DNA from: Pachysolen tannophilus NRRL Y-2460
Lineage: Eukaryota; Ascomycota; Pichiomycetes; Alaninales; Pachysolenaceae
Assembly: GCA_001661245.1 (NCBI GenBank)
Contig: KV454015.1
Coordinates: 423,375-487,374 of the forward strand
DNA: 64,000 bases
Reading direction: 5' to 3'
The translations under genes were made by a program, and so were the position numbers. Below the pieces are notes generated by a model. That model saw nothing but the letters and a program-made list of their open reading frames with translations. It was not told where the DNA came from and ran no database searches. Positions 31,540-39,430 of this stretch are shown piece by piece (within the stretch, counting starts at the first letter, position 1; every line of letters begins with the position of its first letter).

Positions 31540-31864
31540 ATTTATACAGTCTAAATACACTGTGGGAAGCTCTATTGTGGGAAACTCTATGACCTCACTA
31601 CTAATTATTTTTGTATATATTTATTTATCGCTTTAGCTTCAACTCCAGTTTGAACCATCATATCACCATTCTGTTTTTTCTTTCTCTTCTCTTCCCTTCC
31701 AATTCACATTCCCTTCCCTTCCTTCCCACTATAATATAGGTAAAATGCTGGTGACACTGATGACACAAACACGCGAATAGTGCCACGCATAGTGTCATTT
31801 TAGATGACACCATTTGTGTGACACATTTGGGATGACACGTCGTTTTTATATTGTAATTTTTTTT
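31503..31864. repeat. Left copy of a 362-bp duplication flanking an N gap
   Basis: Starts inside the BOL3 coding end and stops where the Ns begin. It is identical, as far as I can compare by eye, to 32348-32709 (offset 845). It holds the end of BOL3, its terminator region and a cluster of TGACAC sites. Confidence 0.9.
31752..31838. promoter_or_regulatory. Cluster of six TGACAC / GTGTCA motifs
   Basis: TGACAC occurs at 31752, 31761, 31805, 31819 and 31833 on the plus strand, and GTGTCA at 31792-31797; TGCCAC at 31781 is a near match. The pair 31792/31805 forms an inverted repeat. Because of the duplication the same cluster reappears at +845. I do not know a factor for it. Confidence 0.5.
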
Positions 31865-32347
31865 NNNNNNNNNNNNNNNNNNNNNNNNNNNNNNNNNNNN
31901 NNNNNNNNNNNNNNNNNNNNNNNNNNNNNNNNNNNNNNNNNNNNNNNNNNNNNNNNNNNNNNNNNNNNNNNNNNNNNNNNNNNNNNNNNNNNNNNNNNNN
32001 NNNNNNNNNNNNNNNNNNNNNNNNNNNNNNNNNNNNNNNNNNNNNNNNNNNNNNNNNNNNNNNNNNNNNNNNNNNNNNNNNNNNNNNNNNNNNNNNNNNN
32101 NNNNNNNNNNNNNNNNNNNNNNNNNNNNNNNNNNNNNNNNNNNNNNNNNNNNNNNNNNNNNNNNNNNNNNNNNNNNNNNNNNNNNNNNNNNNNNNNNNNN
32201 NNNNNNNNNNNNNNNNNNNNNNNNNNNNNNNNNNNNNNNNNNNNNNNNNNNNNNNNNNNNNNNNNNNNNNNNNNNNNNNNNNNNNNNNNNNNNNNNNNNN
32301 NNNNNNNNNNNNNNNNNNNNNNNNNNNNNNNNNNNNNNNNNNNNNNN
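31865..32347. other. Assembly gap (483 N)
   Basis: A run of unresolved bases. Any reading frame across it is meaningless. Confidence 1.
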
Positions 32348-32709
32348 TGGGTTACAATTAAAGACTAAACTGATTCAAGACTGAATTTATACAGTCTAAA
32401 TACACTGTGGGAAGCTCTATTGTGGGAAACTCTATGACCTCACTACTAATTATTTTTGTATATATTTATTTATCGCTTTAGCTTCAACTCCAGTTTGAAC
32501 CATCATATCACCATTCTGTTTTTTCTTTCTCTTCTCTTCCCTTCCAATTCACATTCCCTTCCCTTCCTTCCCACTATAATATAGGTAAAATGCTGGTGAC
32601 ACTGATGACACAAACACGCGAATAGTGCCACGCATAGTGTCATTTTAGATGACACCATTTGTGTGACACATTTGGGATGACACGTCGTTTTTATATTGTA
32701 ATTTTTTTT
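32348..32709. repeat. Right copy of the 362-bp duplication
   Basis: Begins directly after the Ns with the same bases as 31503 and runs to the poly-T tract, where one further N (32713) marks an uncertain homopolymer length. Most simply explained as two contig ends from the same locus joined by a gap. Confidence 0.9.
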
Positions 32710-33076
32710 TTTNTTTTTTTCTTTGTTTTGTTTTGAAGAACCACAAAAGTGTAAACAAAACCCATAAATCATATTCCCAAACGTTTATCTATATAATTAA
32801 TTAAGAAAGCTAGAAAGGACATTATATTGACTGATGTTTCAGCAATCAACTGGAAGGGTGCTAGATATAAATTAGATATCATAAATAACTTAAATATTTG
32901 CATTTCTTGCAGGCTACAAATAATATTTAATAATAATAAAAAAACATAAAAAATTGCAAAAAAAAAACAAAATATATATATTTATTGACAATTTTCATTT
33001 GATTTAGCTATAGCTTTCACTTTATTTGTTGTTTTTTTTTTCATATATTAGCTATAGCCTTTGATTATCTTGCGAT

Positions 33077-35047
33077 ATGATGACATCAAAGATAGCTGCA
33101 ATATTGAATGAACAAGATATGTTGTCATCACCCACGAGGTTGTCGCAAAATCAAGATGATACGGAATCTTATTTGTATTTATCTTCAAGAGAACCAACAA
33201 TGACCAATTTTTCTTCAAATTCAATAACTGAGACATCGCTTGAAAAAATTAGTAATTTGCTTGAAAATGCTAGGAAATTAGGGAATCAAAAGAATTTACA
33301 AGGTTTAAATAATCTGGAAAATTTGCCAAAAAATGGGTCTTCTTTTAATTTTAAAAAAAATAATAATAATATTAATATTATTAACAGTAGTAGTGGTGGT
33401 GGTAGTGGTGATGATACACCAAGTGTTAAGAAAAAATTATATGAAAGGGAAAGATTTAATTTTAAACCCTCGTTACTTTTACAAAAACATTTTAAATCAT
33501 CACCATTATCTCAATCAACACCTATAATATCAGATACTGTGGATGTATTGAATAATAAGAATAATGATTCCTCACAAGAAATTAAAAGCAAAACACCACC
33601 ATTGGACAATATTGAAGAAGAATTTAAATCTTGCGATAATTCAAAAATGAAAGAAGTTTTCGAAAAAGCTAAAGAAACAGCAAATGGAATTACAAAGACT
33701 AACATTGTTTCTGATGTAGAAGAAAATTCAATATCATCTGATAATGCAGTTAAAAGATTTTTAAAAGATTTTGCATTATTAAATGATGAAGAACGTGAAA
33801 AAGTTCAAAAAAATATATTTTCTCTTTTAGGAACGGAAATAAAACAAAATCACAAACAATCACAATCACAATCACAATCACAGTCACAGTCACAGTCTGC
33901 TAAGATAGTTCAAAATAGTAAAGCAGCTGCTGACCTTACGGGGTATCTTTCTCCAGAAACAACACCACCAACTTCTAATGATCAAGAAAGGGGAGGGAAA
34001 CTTGATATAGAACAAAGTAAAACACATATATCCCGTAATGAAGATGATGAACTTGATAAATTGAAAACTTTTATTGTAACTGTAAATGGTGGTTCAGATA
34101 TTTTAAAGCAATTTTATGATAATCAAGAAAAAGCAAATGGAAAATCTAAGGTCCAGCAACATCAACAACAACATCAGAATCAAAAGTTTTCACTGCCACT
34201 GCCACTGCCACTGCAACTGTCCCTTCTGATATCAGCAGATGATATCTCTAATACATCTACACCGAAACAGTCGTTTAACCCAGGAATAAATTCATTTGTG
34301 ACTCCCTCTAAAAACAAGATAAGACTTGAATCATCTTCTTCAATATTCGAAAATGACGAGAAACCCAATGAAATAAAAGACACTGAAATTTTAAAAGAAG
34401 CTCTCAGGAGAGCTGAAATTGAACTTGAAGAAAAAAATTTATATATTAATAGTTTGGAAGAACAAATTCAAGATTTGAGTTTGAAATTAGAAGAGAATGG
34501 TCATTTAAGGCAACAATTATTTGAAAAAGATAGAAAATACGCACATTTTGAAGAAGAAGTAAAATCAACTGAGCAGAATTTGAAGCTGAAGTTAGAAAGT
34601 TTAAATAACTTTATTAATTTGACAATTGGAGGTGATTCTCTGGCTATTGATGCAGACTTTTTGCAGTCAAATGGATTCGGAAAAATATATTTTGAGTTAC
34701 AAATGGATGAAATTGATAAATTGACATTAGTTGAGTTACAGAACAAGTTGAAAGAATTATTATTGGTATTATTCATACCGTATGATAGACTTTCAATAGC
34801 ATTGAATAATATAACTAGATTTTTCAGAAATGATTATATAAGATTAATAAGTTTTATCAAAAGATTACATGATATAATTTATAGAAACAATGGTTCAGGC
34901 GTGAAATTACCCAATGTTTACAAATTTAGTTGTTTTGATGGTGAATTTGATTCTGATAATGATTATTTACAAGACGAAGTGCTGAATTTTCAAAATTGTC
35001 TAGATGAGATGTTAAAGAATGTTAGGCATTTAAAAGATGCTACTTGA
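33077..35047 (+). CDS. Uncharacterised coiled-coil protein
   Basis: I do not recognise this 656-residue protein. The N-terminal two thirds look disordered and are rich in Asn, Ser and Gln, with a (QS)n run near 265 and a short (PL)n run near 380. A long coiled coil begins near residue 435 (LKEALRRAEIELEEKNLYINSLEEQIQDLSLKLEE) and runs to about 515. After it comes an alpha-helical, possibly globular end (LQNKLKELLLVLFIPYDRLSIALNN, FFRNDYIRLISFIKRLHDII, KLPNVYKFSCFDGEF). The shape resembles spindle-pole or cortical scaffold proteins, but this is only an analogy. Codon use is like its neighbours and it is a full-length ORF with an ATG, so it is very likely a real gene. It lies between BOL3 and GIN4 and converges with GIN4. 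Confidence 0.75.
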   Translation: MMTSKIAAILNEQDMLSSPTRLSQNQDDTESYLYLSSREPTMTNFSSNSITETSLEKISNLLENARKLGNQKNLQGLNNLENLPKNGSSFNFKKNNNNINIINSSSGGGSGDDTPSVKKKLYERERFNFKPSLLLQKHFKSSPLSQSTPIISDTVDVLNNKNNDSSQEIKSKTPPLDNIEEEFKSCDNSKMKEVFEKAKETANGITKTNIVSDVEENSISSDNAVKRFLKDFALLNDEEREKVQKNIFSLLGTEIKQNHKQSQSQSQSQSQSQSAKIVQNSKAAADLTGYLSPETTPPTSNDQERGGKLDIEQSKTHISRNEDDELDKLKTFIVTVNGGSDILKQFYDNQEKANGKSKVQQHQQQHQNQKFSLPLPLPLQLSLLISADDISNTSTPKQSFNPGINSFVTPSKNKIRLESSSSIFENDEKPNEIKDTEILKEALRRAEIELEEKNLYINSLEEQIQDLSLKLEENGHLRQQLFEKDRKYAHFEEEVKSTEQNLKLKLESLNNFINLTIGGDSLAIDADFLQSNGFGKIYFELQMDEIDKLTLVELQNKLKELLLVLFIPYDRLSIALNNITRFFRNDYIRLISFIKRLHDIIYRNNGSGVKLPNVYKFSCFDGEFDSDNDYLQDEVLNFQNCLDEMLKNVRHLKDAT

Positions 35048-35352
35048 AAAAAAAGAAAAAAGAAAACAGATAGTTTATCAGGCCCTTGCTGAATTATTTA
35101 TTCATATTTACTTATTAATGACATTACCACTTTTTCTTCATATACTATTTATCTTGAGTTAATTCTAAATTTTTTTGCTGTAATTATACAATTTTTATTA
35201 CTAATTCTAAAAAAAAAAAGAAAAAAAAAACAAACAAAAACGCAATTATATATAAAGCTAGTAAATAAAACGATTAAAGGTTTAATATCAGTAAAATGTA
35301 AAAATTGGGTAGGTAAAAAGGGAAAAATGTAAAGGCTATCTATTAGTTTAAC
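35048..35352. terminator. Convergent 3' region of the 33077 gene and GIN4
   Basis: Short AT-rich region with an A-rich tract at 35208-35241. I read all three minus-strand frames after the GIN4 stop and saw no continuation of a protein domain. Confidence 0.6.
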
Positions 35353-38300
35353 TTAAAAAAATTTGAACTTCTTCTTAGTCTTTGTAGATTCGGAAGAATT
35401 CTTTCTACTTCCAAATGAGATCTTTCTGAAGAAAGAAGCCTTTTGAGGTTTAGGCTCTATTATGACACCATTATCATTGATCTCAGTGAAAGGTGAACGT
35501 TTAGATTTGCGTCCATGGTATTGTTCTGATTGTTGAGGGTATCTTTCATCACCTCTCTTCTTAACAAATAGAGCGCTACTATTTTTTTTTGGAATTGGAG
35601 GAGGTCTATTTTCCTGATCTTGGTCTCTTAACTCTGCAGTAGTTTGGTAATTTTTGGCAATTTTAACTGGGGATGGAGGAATATCTGGGAGATCTATTTG
35701 TTTGTAATAGTCTCTGTTAGGGTCATTTGAAATCAAGGTATCCTTTGATTCCTTATATCTCAAATCAGGTCTCTCTGCTGCTAACATTGAAGATCTGAAT
35801 TGATTTTTCTTCTTTTTAGTAGTATCATATTTATTTTCAAATGAAAAATCATCAATTTCACTTTGTAATAAAGAAGCTCTTTTATCTGGATTAGCACCAT
35901 TCAAGATACTTTTCAAATCGTAAGAAGAAGATTTAGTAGAATATACGGAAAGAACACTTAATCTTTTGCTTGGATCATAACGTGATTGTCTAGTAACTTG
36001 TGGAATCTTAACATCTTCTAGTTTCCTAGGACCTTTTAAAACTGATGATCTTTTTGATTTAGCAGTCGATGCATTTCTTAATAACTTCAGATCAGATAAA
36101 CGTCCCTCTTGTTTGATTATAGATTGAAGATCAAATTTGGAATTTAATAATCTGGATTTTCTAATTTCAGACATATATTCATCAGCTATTCTAAAATCAC
36201 CATCAAAGTCATCATCATCGCTACCATGAGGAATTTCAACTTCAATAAATTCTCCATTTTTCTGGTAATTTTCATATATGAGATATCTTGGATCCAATTT
36301 TGAAACTGGTCTTGGAGGAGGTCCTCTTTTCTTCTTTGGTTGATCTGAAACTGTACGTCTTTTCATCTTTTCAATCTCTTCTTTAGTCAACATGCTACCT
36401 TTTGATTTCCGATCATCAGGATTAGAAAAAGCACGTCTATCATCAATAACTAGTTCAGAATCTACAGAATCTTCTATAATATCAGCTTCTCCTTTAGCGG
36501 TATTGTTGTTTCTCTGTGACAGTCTTTTCTTAGAAGCTGTGATTGATTGTCGTTTCGATTTTCTCTTTGCTTTCTTTGCTAATCTCATCATAGAATTGGA
36601 GTTTTTAAGAGCTTTTATTTCATAAAATTCTTTATCATCAACAGTTTCACCACTGAAAATTTGGTCACAAAGTTTAGCAAAATCTAAAGAAGTTCTTTTA
36701 GTTTCTCTATCTAATGTTTCCCATTCTGAGTCTGCAGCTAATCTGGCATAAGTTGCAATCAACTTTGAAGTTATAGAATTACGAAGTTGTGATCTTCTTT
36801 TCTTTGGCGAAATAGTAGTTTTCTTCTTTTGAAGAGAGAACGAATTCCTTTTTGACAGGACACTCATCATTGACATTCTTTTCGAAGACCCAGATGTTGG
36901 AAATCCTCCTGAAGATGATATTAACGAAAATCTATTACTTGGCGCAGATGATGGATTTGATAATTGTTGTTGCTGCTGTTGTAGTTGTTGTTCTTGATGT
37001 TCTTCTTTTGGATATTGAGTGTTTTTCAAATCTTCGTACAAGTTTTTAGGGAGTGGTGGTAAGGAAGATGTGGGTTGCAGTGGAAGAGGTCTTCTTGGTG
37101 ATATTCTTGTTGGAGTAAGAGAGTTTGGACCATTTTTAGAAAACGAAATACTATGTTTATGTGGTGAAGAAGCACTTATCAGCGATAATCTCTTATTTTT
37201 CCTAGGTGTTGTTGAAGCATTACTATAATTTCTATTTTTATTGGCGAAAGAAGATGATCTCTTTATGGAGTTTTCACGCGTTATTGGCTGTCTATCATAA
37301 GATCCATTATTCAATTTTTGTTTATCATGATCATGTCTGCTCAATAATGCATAAAAAGTCTTTTCGGTATTTGCACCTGGTGCCAATAACGCCTGCGCAA
37401 TATCTTCAGCTGCTCTACCATGCCATAAAATGACTAAATTTTGTAAGATTCTTGGATTAATATCTTTTTTAGAATTAACTGGTTTCAACCCCGCTGTAGG
37501 AGGTGGTAATTCATTATAAACTTTTAAATCTTCTTCGTTAATTGGGTATTTTAACAATAAAGGTTGATGTAAAATATCTTGAGTTTTAATTCTTTTCTTT
37601 GGATCCACAGTAAGCATCCTAGATATTAAGTCACCAGCTTCAGGTGATAATTCACGAGGCATTTCAAATATACCACTTTGAACTTTTAAAAGCAAATTTC
37701 TAATGTTTGCATCATCAAATGGTAATCTTCCAGTAAGTAATGCAAATAATATGACACCACAAGACCAAACATCTGATGCAGAACCATGATATTTTAAACC
37801 ACTAACAATTTCTGGAGATGCATAATGAGGAGAACCACAAGATGTTTCTAATAATCTTTCATTACTTTCCAATGCAGCCATACCAAAATCTGCAATTTTA
37901 ATATTTAAATCTTTATCCAAGAGTAAATTTTCAGGTTTTAAATCTCTATGACATATACCTAAAGCATGACAATATGAAGCACCTAATATAATTTGTCTAA
38001 AAAATGTAACTGCAATTTCTTCAGGTAAAGGTCCTTTCTCTACAAGTAAATCAAATAATTCACCAGATTCCACATATTCCAATACTAAATATAAAGCTTT
38101 TGAAGTTTCCCAAACATCATACAATCTTAAAACATTTTTATGATTTAATAATTTCATAATAATAATTTCTCTTTCAATTCCATAAGGTAAACCTGCAGAA
38201 TCACATCCTTTCTCTGCACTAACTTCTTCACTATCTAACAGTGACTTAGAGACAACTTTAACTGCTGCTTTTTGACCAGTATGTATATTTGTTGCCAATA

Positions 38301-38451
38301 ATACTTTACCAGTAGCTCCACGACCCAATGTCTTGCCCAATTTCCATGGTCCAATCTTCTGAGGATGTTGAACTATACCCAAACCGACAGATGACGAAAA
38401 CATTGAAGATGCAAGAGACGGCTGTCTCGAATGATACGACAATGAAGTCAT
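35353..38451 (-). CDS. GIN4: Septin-associated Nim1-family kinase Gin4, apparently without KA1 domain
   Basis: A 1032-residue kinase. The catalytic domain (about 33-305) has KIGPWKLGKTLGRGATGKV, AAVKVVSK, CHRDLKPEN, DFGMAALE and the activation segment LLETSCGSPHYASPE. Beyond it come the Gin4/Kcc4 block ILQNLVILWHGR...GANTEKTFYALL, LIATYARLAADSEWE...ETKRTS, and TRQSRYDPSKRLSVLSVYSTKSS. All of these agree with my recollection of S. cerevisiae Gin4 rather than Hsl1. Gin4 organises the septin collar at the bud neck and signals to Swe1. Oddly, the protein ends with FFRKISF (1007-1013) and a basic tail KTKKKFKFF, at the point where the lipid-binding KA1 domain starts in Gin4. About 500-570 bp upstream of the ATG there are CGCGAAA-type late-G1 sites. 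Confidence 0.9.
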   Translation of the reverse strand: MTSLSYHSRQPSLASSMFSSSVGLGIVQHPQKIGPWKLGKTLGRGATGKVLLATNIHTGQKAAVKVVSKSLLDSEEVSAEKGCDSAGLPYGIEREIIIMKLLNHKNVLRLYDVWETSKALYLVLEYVESGELFDLLVEKGPLPEEIAVTFFRQIILGASYCHALGICHRDLKPENLLLDKDLNIKIADFGMAALESNERLLETSCGSPHYASPEIVSGLKYHGSASDVWSCGVILFALLTGRLPFDDANIRNLLLKVQSGIFEMPRELSPEAGDLISRMLTVDPKKRIKTQDILHQPLLLKYPINEEDLKVYNELPPPTAGLKPVNSKKDINPRILQNLVILWHGRAAEDIAQALLAPGANTEKTFYALLSRHDHDKQKLNNGSYDRQPITRENSIKRSSSFANKNRNYSNASTTPRKNKRLSLISASSPHKHSISFSKNGPNSLTPTRISPRRPLPLQPTSSLPPLPKNLYEDLKNTQYPKEEHQEQQLQQQQQQLSNPSSAPSNRFSLISSSGGFPTSGSSKRMSMMSVLSKRNSFSLQKKKTTISPKKRRSQLRNSITSKLIATYARLAADSEWETLDRETKRTSLDFAKLCDQIFSGETVDDKEFYEIKALKNSNSMMRLAKKAKRKSKRQSITASKKRLSQRNNNTAKGEADIIEDSVDSELVIDDRRAFSNPDDRKSKGSMLTKEEIEKMKRRTVSDQPKKKRGPPPRPVSKLDPRYLIYENYQKNGEFIEVEIPHGSDDDDFDGDFRIADEYMSEIRKSRLLNSKFDLQSIIKQEGRLSDLKLLRNASTAKSKRSSVLKGPRKLEDVKIPQVTRQSRYDPSKRLSVLSVYSTKSSSYDLKSILNGANPDKRASLLQSEIDDFSFENKYDTTKKKKNQFRSSMLAAERPDLRYKESKDTLISNDPNRDYYKQIDLPDIPPSPVKIAKNYQTTAELRDQDQENRPPPIPKKNSSALFVKKRGDERYPQQSEQYHGRKSKRSPFTEINDNGVIIEPKPQKASFFRKISFGSRKNSSESTKTKKKFKFF

Positions 38452-38986
38452 GATTTCTTCTTCAACCTAAATCACTGGATATATATTTCAAAAAAGAAAA
38501 AAAAAGAGAAAAAGAAGGGAAATAACTTTAAGAAGTCAATCAGTCTTCTTCAAACACGTCAATGAGAAAAATCTCTTGTACTTTTAACAAAAAAAAAAAA
38601 GACTTCAAACCTTTGTGTCTTATAATTTTGTGGTACTATTGAATTCCCAAATAAACGAATGAAACCAAATACTTCAGTATTGAATATATGAAAGCAATTG
38701 TCAATTAAAAAGTTGAATAAGATAAAAGGAAAAAAGATTTCGAAATATAATAAATTAAAATCCAACAACTTTTTCTTTTTTTTTTTCTTTTAAAAAAAAA
38801 AGAACTTAGCATACCTAATACTTTTTACTAAACTGAACATTATTTCAACCTATTTGGTATTATTTAAAAGTGAATTTGGCTCCTTCCTGCATAATTAAAG
38901 TACGGTATTATTGATTATAAGACATCGTTTTGGAAAGTGAAAAATTGACGTGTTTTCGAACGCGAAAAATTTCAAAAAAAAAATTT

Positions 38987-39020
<34 letters not shown>

Positions 39021-39430
39021 GCGACGCGAAAAAAGGTACTAAAGATCCAAGGAATAGAATGAAGGGGAAGGAAAGGGGTTTGTAATTGAGTTATTGAATT
39101 AAGAGTAGTATTAATTGCATCAACCAAAAGTGGATAAGACTTTGTTGTAATAGTAACTGGTTCAAACAAACTAAGATGTAATATATATTGTTTAAGAATT
39201 ACATTTCCAAATCTTTCCTCTTCTTCTTTTTAGAAAAGAAGAAGAAAAAGAAAACTGGGGAAACATTTTAAAACGACCTTTGATTTTTTTAAGTAACATT
39301 AGAATCCTTATATATAAAATATATTTATAGAACCGATAAAGAAATATAAAAAAAAAAAAAAACAAAAACACACATCAAAAAAATACTTATTCTCTCAAGT
39401 ACAACGGTAATGAAAATAATTGTAGCATAT
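38452..39430. promoter_or_regulatory. GIN4 upstream region and SCD5 3' end
   Basis: No coding region. Two SBF/MBF-like sites lie upstream of GIN4: ACGCGAAA at 38961-38968 and the double site ACGCGACGCGAA at 39019-39030, separated by a 31-base poly-A tract (38989-39019). The 39180-39430 part belongs to the SCD5 3' end. Confidence 0.55.
38989..39019. repeat. 31-base poly-A tract
   Basis: Uninterrupted A run between two CGCGAAA-type sites. Poly(dA) tracts of this kind exclude nucleosomes in yeast promoters; the exact length in an assembly is uncertain. Confidence 0.9.

Larger units (their letters stand above)
31540..33076. other. Intergenic with assembly gap, BOL3 3' end to the 33077 gene
   Basis: It holds the BOL3 3' region, the N gap with its repeated flanks, a single N at 32713, and about 360 bp of AT-rich sequence before the start codon at 33077. 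GCTATAGC-like palindromes occur near 33007 and 33050. No gene seen outside the gap; the content of the gap itself is unknown. Confidence 0.7.

Noticed and set aside
31814-32368. Open frame spanning the N gap
   Set aside because: It exists only because Ns contain no stop codons; both ends lie in the duplicated flanks.
38972-39169. Small frame ending in poly-Phe on the minus strand
   Set aside because: Produced by the poly-A tract in the GIN4 upstream region; no protein-like composition.
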